A stretch of 64,000 nt of DNA from Oreohelix idahoensis (lineage: Eukaryota; Mollusca; Gastropoda; Stylommatophora; Oreohelicidae). This document shows positions 48,956-59,320 of this stretch, piece after piece (the first letter of the stretch is position 1; each line of letters opens with the position of its first letter). Made by a program: the position numbers and the translations under genes. A model generated the notes under the pieces. That model did no database searches, was not told the DNA's origin, and saw only the letters and a list, made by a program, of their open reading frames with translations. The stretch covers positions 146,501 to 210,500 of the forward strand of contig JAMPIV010000595.1 in the NCBI GenBank assembly GCA_024509875.1, given 5' to 3'.

Positions 48956-49007
48956 TCTTCTTCTTCTTCTTTGATCCACTGTCACTGAGCGTCAGCTCTT
49001 GGTGACC
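48956..49007 (-). mobile_element. 52-bp LINE 3' tail of RTE-B type, 13-bp TSD
   Basis: ttcttcttcttctttgatcc followed by actgtcactgagcgtcagct resembles the RTE-B 3' end. Target aagaaacggacgt is duplicated exactly at 48943-48955 and 49008-49020. Confidence 0.85.
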
Positions 49008-49069
49008 AAGAAACGGACGTAAGCCATAGTTAATGTGGACTGCATCTAATTTTGTACATTTAGATTAGT

Positions 49070-49335
49070 TTACATTTTCTTTTCTACACGAGCAAGTAGC
49101 CCGCCAAAATATGACGGGGGGAAATAATTATGTTTTGTACTTTCTGCTGCATGTTCCGATGACGACATTAATTCTCTTTCCTTTCCATTCCATTTCAACT
49201 TCATTGGATCTTTGTAGTCAAATGTATCACGACTTATGGTCAATCCACCACGAACAATTTGAAAGGACTGCGTAATGTTTTCATCGGTGTGCAATTTAGC
49301 TTTCACGATGCACTGCGCACTTGATTCCTTATTTT
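49070..49335 (-). CDS. Orphan exon-like frame, function unknown
   Basis: A good acceptor on the minus strand (CTTATTTTCTAG, exon starting at 49335, with two bases before the first full codon) opens a frame of about 88 codons to a TAA. Start: NKESSAQCIVKAKLHTDENI; later SFQIVRGGLTISRDTFDYKD, PMKLKWNGKERELMSSSEHA and FPPSYFGGLLARVEKKM. The beginning faintly recalls the last strand of an Ig I-set domain (N-K-x-x-x-A-x-C), but I do not recognise the protein. It lies within the GPCR intron on the same strand. It may be a stranded exon, a nested gene's last exon, or chance. A weak donor (GTAGAA) lies shortly before the stop. Confidence 0.3.
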
Positions 49336-49489
49336 CTAGAAAATAAGACGAGATAGGTCATTTGTTCATTACAGGATGTTTAACTTAAACAATTAGGATA
49401 TAGGGGGATTATTTTTGTGATACTTGTCTCTGAGGACGATCTGGTTGTCGTAACACTGGCTGTAATTTGTCTTTGTCTGAATATGATTT

Positions 49490-49720
49490 TCCCTAGTGCT
49501 TCCTTCTCCATCACCTCTCAACTCCCCATGGAACACAGGCCTTCAACAAACGTATGCCAAGTCTTCCTGTCACGTGTCTTCTGCTCAAGGTCTTTTCATG
49601 TTTTCTTCATCACATTCATGTCCGTCTCCAGTTCTCTTCTCTAAGTGTTCTTTGTTCTTCCTCTTCATCTCTAACCCTGCGGATCCCAGACCAAGAACTG
49701 CCCTAGTAAATCTATTTCTT
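49490..49720 (-). pseudogene. RTE-C 3' ORF fragment
   Basis: The minus strand carries the codons for RRELETDMNVMKKT-type and ARDR/TWHTFVEG-type residues (complement of gttttcttcatcacattcat, gtccgtctccagttctcttc). It is a single-unit, unexpanded relative of the 45-bp array at 18225. Confidence 0.6.
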
Positions 49721-49769
49721 TATTTGTTTTTTAAATCGCGTCACGCAGTTTCACTAATATTCTAAGTTG

Positions 49770-50125
49770 CCTGAAAGGAAATCAAGAAAATGTAATCGAT
49801 ATGAAATTACGTAAATTCACATGGTGGAAACAGATATGAAGTACACGTTAATTAGTCAGCTAATTATACCAAGAAAATATGATCGATACATAGATCTGTA
49901 ACTTCAGACAGTGACCATACTAACGAACCATAGGTTAAAAAGTTGGATAATTAGCCTATACAGAGAAAATGTAATCGATACATTGATCTGTAATTTCAGA
50001 CAGTGACCATGCTTACAAGCCGTGGATTAAAAAGCCGGATAATTATACTGGAAAAAATGTAATTGACATAAAGATCTGCAAATTAGACTGTAAACACGAC
50101 AGACAGTGGCTACAGGTTAATCTAT
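49770..50125. repeat. Degenerate tandem repeat, unit about 90 bp
   Basis: Four diverged units marked by agaaaatgtaatcgatac, gatctgtaatttcagacagt, gaccatac and ggttaaaaagttggataatta-type text (starts near 49785, 49872, 49962 and 50052). Confidence 0.65.
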
Positions 50126-50779
50126 ACTGACGGAAGAACAAGATACAACACGCACAATTTATATAAACACAGTTCAAACTGAACTTCAGAAATAGATTTT
50201 AAATCCTGGAGAATGCTATATGAGGAAAAAACACCATCAATAATACTGGGCAAAATCCGGATAACATTGCGGAAAACATGCACAGAGGTTTTGGGAAAAT
50301 AAATAAAAAGGTAAGTAAAGAATGGCTGCCAGATAATACACGACACTATATAACAGAAATAAAGTCAATGACTGCGAAGAGACAGGATAGAATTTATTAC
50401 TGCACACACACTGTCAGTAGTTGAGCTAGATACTAAAGAAGAGTGACAGATGGATATATAAAACTTCACAGAAAATAAAACTTATAATTGAAGACAATTT
50501 ACAATGTCAATAGAACTCTGACACAGACAATAAAAACGTAACCAGTGTTCCAACACCCGGCACATGTCCGTTAAAAACCGACATTCTTGTCTAGCCCTAT
50601 TCTGTTTTGCGGAGTGTTCTGAGAGTGTGCCTTTGTGGACAAGTCCGCATGTTGATAAATATTCTAATTAAAAATCATGAAGGATTTAAACGGCTTCTCA
50701 GGGTTTCCAAAATATCTCAGAACTTTGTAAAGAAATAACGAAAATATTTAAACGAAAGACGCCCGCAGGAAAGAAAGAA
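50126..50779. other. No gene seen
   Basis: Intronic spacer; no supportable gene. Confidence 0.45.
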
Positions 50780-51005
50780 ACTAGACAACAGAAGGTGAAG
50801 ACAAAACGCTGGTGGTGAATTTGACATACATTGAGAAAACCCGGTGATAGCGTTACAAGACAGTCCTTGTTCTGGAATCCAAGGGTAAGAGAAGTAGAGA
50901 GCAAATGGAGAAGAGAACTGGAGGCAGACATGAAAATGATGGAGAAGACATAGAAAGACCTTGAGCAGACGGCACGCGGAGTCAGTGTCATTAAAAATTA
51001 GTGAG
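50780..51005 (+). pseudogene. RTE-C 3' ORF fragment
   Basis: Plus strand: KTKRWW-type, HTLRKPGDSVTRQSLFWNPR (shifted frames, about 50825-50885), KWRRELEADMKMMEKT (50905-50955) and LEQTARGVSV-type end. Unexpanded member of the family, lying about 400 bp from GPCR exon 1 in antisense orientation. Confidence 0.7.
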
Positions 51006-51392
51006 AATTTAAAGGAAGTGATAATGTCATCATGGCCCCTCATAGTTGCCGGCCAGCTCTAATGAAAGACAAAGAAAGAATAGATTTACTGCTGCTTCTT
51101 CCATCACTTTCTGTAGGAGTTCGAGATCAATCCGACTCTGCCATTTATCATTAAAATATCTTGTTTCTTCACTTGACTTAAAATAAAAACACTTTCTCGA
51201 CACGGATACTTCTTCCGATAATCTACTGTGCTACATTTTGTAATGCTCCGTATAAAGTTTTCTATCACTGCTTTCTGTTTCAATACATACGCATTTTGAA
51301 TGTTAAACCAAAGTATCTATGATTTCACTATGACAAAAGCTGCGAAGAACGGCATTCTATTAATGGAAACAATGTGTACACTATGTACTCAC

Positions 51393-52154
51393 CATTGCAA
51401 TCAGCATGTTGTTAGTTCTCTTCTTTCTCTTAATTTCCATCTCTTCTCTTTCTCTTGTCCGGGCGCCAGTGCCGATTTTGACCTTGGAGCGTTTTTTCAG
51501 TGCCAGGGATACCATGGTGTAGCAGAAAGTAACGATGCTGCAAGGCACAATGTACTGAAGGACAAGACTGGTTACTGTGAAGAACTGACGGGCCTGTGGT
51601 TTTGGCCATTTCTCCGAACACATGTATGAATTGTTCGTATTCTCCACCTCGTGATAGATACCAAGTGGTAGGGAGATGGATATGGAAATTATCCACACAG
51701 CAACAATCATCAGTACACACATGTACACTTTCATCCTCGGCTTGAAGGGGTACACGATCACAAAGTATCTGTCTACTGCAATGGCGGTTGAAGTCAAGGT
51801 CGAGACGTAGACGGATATGCAGAGGATCATGGGAACAATGTGACACAGCGCCTTCCCGAAGATCCATGAATTCAGGAAAAAAGAGATGGGGGTAAAGGGA
51901 ACAGCCAACAAACACATCAGTATGTCTGAGATGGCCAAGTTAGTGATGAAAATGTTGGTGATAGTTTGCATTGCCTTGTTGCGCATGACAACAAACGCCA
52001 CCAAGCAGTTGCCGGTTAGGCCTATCAGAAAGATGAGAGAGTAGAAGAAAATGAAGAGACTCATGAGCCATGGGATACGAATGACTTGGTCTTGACCAGA
52101 GTTTCTGGGAAGATACTGCGTTGTTGTATCTCCACCCCCTCCATCCATCGGCAT
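51393..52154 (-). CDS. Neuropeptide GPCR, exon 1 (N-terminus to TM5/ICL3)
   Basis: Residues 1-254 of a class A GPCR. The start ATG at 52154 is supported by an in-frame stop nine codons upstream and no acceptor AG between; a second Met lies at residue 3. TM1 spans about 29-57 (GLTGNCLVAFVV, N49), TM2 has TNLAISDILM (D77), TM3 begins after C104, DRY is at 128-130, ECL2 has C179 for the disulfide and an N-glycosylation site at N174, and TM5 is around 193-219. ICL3 is Arg/Lys/Glu-rich, ending RKKRTNNMLIAM. VYPFKPRMK after DRY and RTNNMLIAMV resemble NPY/sNPF/PrRP-type receptors, which usually couple to Gi/o. The ligand cannot be read from sequence. Exon 1 plus exon 2 gives 424 aa, normal for the family. 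The N-terminus is short and lacks a glycosylation site. Confidence 0.93.
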
Positions 52155-53459
52155 CAGTGAGTCATTAACATAAACAAAACATCACTTTTTTCTAGCTCGC
52201 TCTACTAACACAAACATGTAACAAAAGAAAGATAGCAAACAAAAATGCCTCGGGTGTATCACATTTCGTTGTCAAGCACGAAGTTTGCGTCAATACCAAA
52301 AAAAAAAAAAATGAAGATTGCTCTAACGTGTTCAAGAATATTGGAAAAATAAAACGACAAAATTCATGGCTTATCACGAAATATAATATTTTATTTTGTT
52401 TGGTTTAAAGTTTTGGTGCACTTCAGAAGTCCTTGTAAAAGAAAAAAAAATGTTACAGAATAGAATGAAACAAAAATCTAATAAAGAAAATCATGCCTTC
52501 CTCTCCCAACTTCCAGTAACAAACATTGGACACGACATGTAGAAAATTATATAATTTATACAAAAAAAGTGAAGCGTTAGAGTTTAACAAAAAAATTTGT
52601 TTGACGAAAATAACAAGACATTCGGTTAGAAACTCATTAGACATAAATGAAGGTTTCGGTAGATTATGTACGATAGTGGTAAAACATCCCAGATGTTTCT
52701 GACAAATGAAGAGAAGAATGAGGACCAAAGAACACCCGAAGAAGATTAGTAGACACGAAATGTAAAGGGCGAAGAGCGGAATGAAGAAAATGACGCCAGG
52801 GGACGCTGGAGGCATGTCGTAGAACATCATCATCATCAGCTGCCATCTCCACAACGAAGGTTGGCTGTAATGGATCTCCAACGTCTTCTGTCTCTTGTCT
52901 TGGTGGTTGTTGCTGTCATTTTTGACGGAGTCATCTGTCAAGTTATTTGCTTATGTTTTTATCATAAGAATAATTGTGTCTTTACCTGCGATGTCAGGTT
53001 GATTAGGGGTTGTCTTCCCGTGTTTATTCATTCATTGTGTTTGACCTTTAGGGTCAAAGGTAGACAGTTCGGGCGTATGCCCATGGGCAGGTTTTTTTTA
53101 AGCGGGAGTTGAGTTAGACTTCCGGCAAGCCGGGAAGTGTCCTGGTTTCTGAAGGGACGAGAGTCCATTGTGTTTTTCGGGAAGAATCTTCGAAGTGACT
53201 GCACTGGCAGTTTTCCCCAGTGAATCTCTGTGCGTTGGAATGACAGCAGAGTTCCTTGTTAAGTTCTGTGGACTCGGTTACAGGTAATACCGACTTTTTC
53301 CATTACTATGCTTTCGGTAGCAGAACATGTTAGAAGATTGCCTAGTCTGTGAACTGCAGCTCACCGGTCCTCCATTACAGAACATATATGTTGTGCTCGA
53401 GGTAGCCATCCAAGACTATTAGTCTTTATATTGTCCAGAAATCCAGTGACGAAGATATA
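52155..53459. other. GPCR upstream region; no gene seen
   Basis: Presumed GPCR 5' UTR/promoter side. No clear TATA box or further exon could be assigned. Shadow frames around 52450-52940 have no recognisable domain. Confidence 0.4.
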
Positions 53460-55636
53460 TTGTGGGAACCGCAGATTGGCGGAATTTATGTCTACAATAA
53501 GCATTACTGCAGGGTTGATGGTAACCTGCTTATCAGAAGTACACAGCCGACGTCAGAACGAGGCCTGTGTTTTCGGCTATTATACTACAGCCTGATAATG
53601 TGCAATTGGCGGGGAATGCCAAGTTGCACCTATGTGTCAAAGTGATTAAGGGATCTGACGCGTTTAGTCAGTAATCCCAGGGCGACGCCACGAACTGTCC
53701 TTATTGAAGAACATTGTATTGACCATGCACGAATATTCAAATGTTTACAAGCTTGCTGAATACCTAATGTATACCTATCGATTTCCGGTCAGCATGACCT
53801 TGTTACACTGACTGTTCCTGTTGATACCATGTGTGTTCTCGTCAATAAATGTTTTGAAACGTGTCTGCAGTGTCCAAGCATCCTTGACTACTGCATGTGA
53901 GTGTATGGGTTGCAGGGTCTACATACATAAGAGCCTAAACACATTCGCGCCTTCATTCGCACCCACACTCAGTTCATCATCCGCTCGCACTACACACCTA
54001 ACAACATGTATACTGTCTTGGGCCAGTGATCACCTCAACAAGAGAAAAAGTACAGTTACATTTTTGGTGGACCAGTTACGTGGGCTCTTCTGATACATTT
54101 CTTGTGGACAGAGCGAGCAATTAACATTATTGATGACATTAATGTGGTCCAGAAATTTACATTTCATGGGGCTATTTGCGTGAGAAGGACAAGTACACAT
54201 TACATTACATTTCTGATCTGTGGGTCTAAGCTACACACTGGACAGCTGTAACACACATCGCTAATTCTACACTTGCAAGTTTTGGCTACAACAGGACAGA
54301 AATAGGTCATCAACTGTTGACCCAGATAAACAGTGCTAGCATTTATGTTATAATGCTACATAAACCACAACAGGACAAGTACTGAAGTTAACATCTAGCC
54401 ATTTGCTACGTGGACCACAACTGCAAGTCAAGTCCCTTACAGTAAACGGTACCGCTGGTCGTTTACACGTTTCAGTCAACAACAGACTTTTCTACACCCG
54501 AGCATTCAAGCTATATTGTTCGAGGTCAAGTTCCTGTTTGTAAACAGTACGTGGAAATTGTAAACATTCAATGTGCAAGTCCTAAGTCGAGAAGGTCATA
54601 GTAACTTTTGTTCGTGAATACCACTTTATGCTACAGTGGATTTGACATTCAGTGCGCGCTTGACATTTTGTTTCTGTGTTCGCAAGGAGCAAGAAATTTA
54701 CTTTAGTTTCAGCTGTGACTGAACTTGTTTTGCAACACATTGAATTGATTGTTATTTATGTTAATTGTACTATTGTTGTGTATTTTTCTTGTGTTTTTCT
54801 GCGGGTTTTCGGTTGGTGGGTCTTACAGTAAATATGCCACTTAATCGAGGGTTACTGTAAGCGTTCTGTAGGGATTGCAATTTTCTTAATTGAAATTTGC
54901 TAGCGACTTTTGTTGCTATTTTTTTTTTTTAGCTGTGACGACATCAGTTAGTGTTGTTTTCGTTATTTTTCCGTTCTTTGATTTTCGACTAATTTTGTTT
55001 GTATCTGTTCTTCTCTCATCCCTTCCGTTTATTTCTTTACACCTTTTCGTTTATAACAGTGTTGCCATTTGTCTTGTTTATTTTTCGCGGTTATAATTAC
55101 ACATTTGTGTAACATTTTTTACTTTTTGCTGTATTGTTTATTTGACTTCCGCGAACGTTTTCGGTCATTGTTCTGTATCTTTGTCTTTGTATTTATGATT
55201 GATCTACATTATTGTCATACACAGTCTACATACATACACTTGGTCATGTATTATTATTATTATTGATAAGGTACACTCTTCATATAGAGATTGTTAATAA
55301 AATATTATTATATAAGATATTTATACAAGTTTTTTGATAAAAGACTTGTTATCCTCAAAGATTGAGACAAGGTGAAATACATATTCAAGTTCTTTAAAAA
55401 AAAAAAAAGACTTGTGCCCATAGTGAGCGGGATATAAAGGAATTATTTTCCACAGGTACTCAAGTGATTTTTTGTTACATTATAAACAAGAGGACCATAC
55501 AAGGTCTTTGTCTAAGACTAAGAGAGTGAAATAAAGTGAAGTGAGTATACAAGTCTAGCATTTCAGACTTGTCTCCCATTGAAGTGGGATAAGGTAATTA
55601 GTTAATTTTTTCAGGTTTCTGATCTCATTAGACAGA
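53460..55636 (+). other. Possible 5' LTR and leader of Gmr1-like element 1
   Basis: The 2.2 kb before the gag ATG has no gene. LTR-like signs: AATAAA at 53844-53849, and a gttaca at about 54051-54056 followed by tttttggtggaccagttacg, a position and TGGTGG start that could be an LTR end and primer-binding site. No 3' LTR exists for comparison because the element is truncated, so the borders are guesses. Confidence 0.3.
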
Positions 55637-56488
55637 ATGTCTACATTGGATTTCTTCATCCAGCAAGGGTTGACCCTTGGTAAGTCTGGTAAAGAATTGG
55701 AAGAATATTCATCTGCTCAATTCGCCATTGCATTAAAGTCAGATGAAAAGAAACAAAAAGAGGAAATTAAATTGAAAGCAGAAGCTGAACAAAGGAGAGC
55801 AGAAGCTGAACTAAAGAAGCTAGATGCTGAGAATAGAAGATTAGAACTTGAAGAGAAAAGGTATCAAAGAGAAGCTGCTGCTGAGGAGAGGAAAGCTCAA
55901 GCTGCTGCTGAGGAGAGGAAAGCTCAAGCTGCTGCTGATGAAAGAAAATTCCAGATGGAAATGGAAGACAAAAAAATTCAAGCTCAAGCTGCTGCTGAGG
56001 AGAGGAAAGCTCAAGCAGCTGCTGAGGAGAGGAAAGCTCAAGCTGCTGCTGAGGAGAAAAAACTCCAACTTCAAGCTGCTGCTGAGGCTGAAATTAGAAA
56101 AATGGAACATGAGGAAAGAAAACAGAAAATGGAACTTGATGAAAGACTCGCAACTTTGGAGTTAGAGAAATTGAAATTGACGAGTCCAGGTGCTCATCAA
56201 ACTACTTCGAGTACGACAAAGGAGTTTGTAAGTAGGATCAAACTACCTCATTTCAATCCTTTAAAGGATGACGTAGCAGATTATCTAGATAGATTCCAAT
56301 TTTTATGCGATACGCATAACATAAAAAAGGAAAAATATGTTGAACAACTGATGGAATTTTTTACAGGTGACACAGTGACTACTCTTATGACAATAGACGA
56401 ACATGACAGGACTAATTATGATGTTGTCAGAGCAGCATTGCTAAAAAAAATACCAACTAAAAGAAGAAGACTATCGTCTTCGTTTTAG
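55637..56488 (+). pseudogene. Gmr1-like element 1, Gag N-terminal frame
   Basis: Starts MSTLDFFIQQGLTLGKSGKE at an ATG preceded by stops. Residues about 30-190 form a strongly charged coiled coil (E/K/A/R-rich) with six or so repeats of a nine-residue AAAEERKAQ block. The capsid-like start follows: FVSRIKLPHFNPLKDDVADY and LDRFQFLCDTHNIKKEKYVE. The frame is lost at an 8-A run (56443-56450); the capsid continues one frame on at 56452-56812. Gag proteins of LTR elements assemble the particle in which the RNA is copied. Confidence 0.8.
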
Positions 56489-56812
56489 GACAATGTTGCC
56501 AGAAAATGGAGTAGATTTCTCTGATTTTGTTACAAAAATACGTCGTACATTTACACGATGGGTTGAGTTGTCTCAGACTGATAAAACATATGAAGGTCTA
56601 ATGGACTTATTATTGCGAGATAAGGTTTTGTCATCTGTTAATGATTCTTTTCTTGCATTCCTTCATGAGCGTAAGCCTAAAAACTTAAAAGATATGGAGG
56701 AATACTGTTGTCAGTATGCCACCGCGCATCCCCATGCTACAGTTAGCAATTCTAAAGTGAAAGAAGGGTTGCCAGCTGCTTCGGCAACACCATATGGCCC
56801 TAATTTCAAAAA
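56452..56812 (+). pseudogene. Gmr1-like element 1, Gag C-terminal frame
   Basis: Continues the capsid in the next frame: RRTFTRWVELSQTDKTYEGL, MDLLLRDKVLSSVNDSFLAF and LHERKPKNLKDMEEYCCQYA. This helix-rich W-E---(x)n-L-D-LL-D-x-L arrangement is like the SCAN-related capsid of Gmr1-like elements. It meets a second shift at a 10-A run (56808-56817) and then joins the pol frame. Confidence 0.75.
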
Positions 56813-59320
56813 AAAAATTTCAGGGTGCTCAACAAAACTGGAATAGGGGAAGTAATCAGAATTACACTCAGAAGCGGAGTAATCCAACACACGATGGTTC
56901 TTCGTCTATGAATTGGAGAAAAGATGGTAGTTCTCGTAATTTTAATGGTAATAATCTTAGACACTTTCGCAAGGGTTATCGTAATAATAACCATTCGAGC
57001 TTTCGAGATAACCATTCTCGACGTCAAGATTATGACGATGGTGAATTTAGAAACCGGGATTCAAACCGGAATGATGATTACAATAGGCAATATGATAACA
57101 ATTACAGGGGAAATGATAGTCGAAATAATTACAGGGGAAATGATAATCGAGGCAGACCTAGGTTTAACAAAAAAAGACCTTTCCAACAGGCAAACTCTGC
57201 ACAACAAGAGTTTGATGGAGCCTGTAATACAGTTAATGATAGTGGTAACTCTAGGGCTATCACTGGTTGTGCTTTCGATTTTGGGAGAGCAACTGAATGC
57301 CCCCAATGCTTAACATTGTTCGACTCATCGACTGTATCTACTCTAAGTTGTGGTCACCCTCTTCCTGCTCTACCTGCTACAGTTGCGCATGATGGGAGAG
57401 GATCTCTCATCTTACATAAAGGTCTAATAAATGATAGGCTAGTCTCAGTACTTTTCGATTCGGGATGTACTACCATCGGGGTTAGGGAGTCTCTGATAGA
57501 TCCTTGCTGTGCCACTGGGAAAACAATCAAATGTGTTACATTTGGTGGTACTATGGAAAGTTATCCTACTGCTATTATTAGGATTGACACTCCCTTCTTC
57601 ACAGGAGATGTCCATGCATGTCTTCTTCCTAATCCTATTGCGGATCTTATAATCGGTCGTATTCATGGGGTTAAGGAATGCACCCCGCAACAAATTTCTA
57701 GTTGGGAGGAAAAAAACATTCAAACGGTCAATGCAGTGGTGACAAGAGCTCAAGATCTTAATCCCCCAACTTCATCGGATAATAGTAATGAAGTTGATAG
57801 CCAAGACGAGCACTTGGTGATTTCCCATGACTCGTTTGTTAAACGTCAAGAAGAGGATCCTTCTTTGAAGAAATTCTTCCTTCTTGCAAAGAAAGGGGAT
57901 CCCAATCACAATACTAACCACAAATCGTATATTACTATGAAGAATGGTATATTGGTACGGATGGTACAACACTCGGACAAGTCTATGCACTCGCAAATTC
58001 TTGTGCCTAAGTGTATGAGAGCCTTAATTCTTCAGCATGCACACGATTCTCAGTGTGCTGGACACATGGGGTTTTCCAGAACTAAAACTAGAGTCCTTGC
58101 GTCCTTCTTTTGGCCATTCGTGAATAAAGACATCCGAATTTATTGCCGATCTTGCAAAATTTGTCAAGAGGTCAAGTCTAGAGGTCCGAGACATTCTGCT
58201 CCTATTCAGGCTGCAGATATTCCGATTCGGCCGTTTCAGAAAATGGCTATAGACATCATTGGTCCGTTCAAGATTAAGTCAGCCAGAGGACACCAATTTA
58301 TCCTCACTTGCGTGGACATGTGCACGCGTTGGCCAGAGGCTATTCCTCTGAAGAGCATATCAACTGTCGATATCGCTGATGCTCTTTGGCTCATATTTTC
58401 TCGTCTGGGATTCCCCGGAGAAATACTGTCGGACCACGGCACTCAGTTAATTTCGGACGTTATGTCTCAGGTAATGGCTACGCTAGACATTAAAAGGTCT
58501 CTCAGTAGTATTTATCATCCAATGTCCAATGGATTGGTAGAACGTCTTAACAGGACACTAAAGAACTTACTTGGCAAGATAACGGAGGATCATCCTGAAG
58601 ATTGGGACATGGTTTTACCTGCAGTCCTTTTTGCCTATAGAGAAGTTCCCAACGAGCATACAGGGTTTTCTCCTTTCGAACTTGTCTCTGGTGTGCAACC
58701 GCGCGGTCCGATGTCCTTGTTACACGATTTGATAACTTCTGATAATATTGACGATGATACACAATCGTCATATGAATATGTAATTTCTCTTAGAGAAAAG
58801 ATTATCGAATCGTGCAGGTTAGCAACTTCATCTTCCGAATTTGCGAAAGAAAAAGCTAGGCGATTTGCTAACAAGAAAAGACGCCTACGTCAACTTTGTC
58901 CTGGAGACAAAGCATATGTCTTACTTCCCTCAAGAGAGAATAGACTTCTCATTTCATGGAAAGGTCCATACACTATAGTCTCCAAAATTTCCGATGTCGA
59001 CTATATCGTCGATGTGGATGGAAAGCATAAAACCTTCCATATAAATATGCTAACAGAGTTTATTGAACGTCCAGACTATTTGCAGCCTATTTTCCAGGCG
59101 ACGGACGACTCTCCAGTCCAACATGGTCACATCTCATCCCTGTCCGTTATACAGGATGAGGAAACTATTTTTTCTGACGTTAACTTACCTCTTCCTGCGA
59201 TTCCACTGAATTCAACGGAATCGTGGAGGGACGTTACAATCTCTTCGAACTTGTCTTTTGAGGAGCAACGTCAAGTATCCTCTACGCTACAATCATATCA
59301 GGATGTCTGTTGGAGTCCGT
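56813..59320 (+). pseudogene. Gmr1-like element 1, protease-integrase polyprotein, RT lost
   Basis: In order: an Asn/Arg-rich nucleic-acid-binding stretch (56860-57180) in place of a CCHC knuckle; ECPQC and TLSCGHPLP (57297-57370); an aspartic protease with LFDSGCTT (DSG at 57457-57465) and PIADLIIGRIHGVK; a VVTRAQ linker; then the integrase zinc finger (HAHDSQCAGHMGF, CRSCKICQ), catalytic Asp in MAIDIIGPF (about 58249), Asp in ILSDHGTQLISD (about 58430) and Glu in NGLVERLNRTLK (about 58536); and a GPY/F module (LISWKGPYTIV). It ends with LSFEEQRQVSSTLQSYQDVC, the segment that normally precedes RT motif 1, and then homology stops near 59318. Integrase thus lies before RT, the Gmr1-like order. 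With RT/RNase H and the 3' LTR missing it is inactive. Confidence 0.9.

Larger units (their letters stand above)
40168..51392 (-). other. GPCR intron, 11.2 kb, transposon-rich
   Basis: The donor is ATG|GTGAGT at 51393/51392 and the acceptor is CTCCTCAG at 40168. The intron is phase 0 and cuts between intracellular loop 3/TM6 residues M254 and V255. Its length comes largely from SINE-1 (two copies), SINE-2, RTE-C pieces, a MITE and tandem repeats. Confidence 0.88.

Noticed and set aside
51430..51915. 161-codon frame overlapping GPCR exon 1
   Set aside because: Shadow of the GPCR exon in another frame on the same strand.
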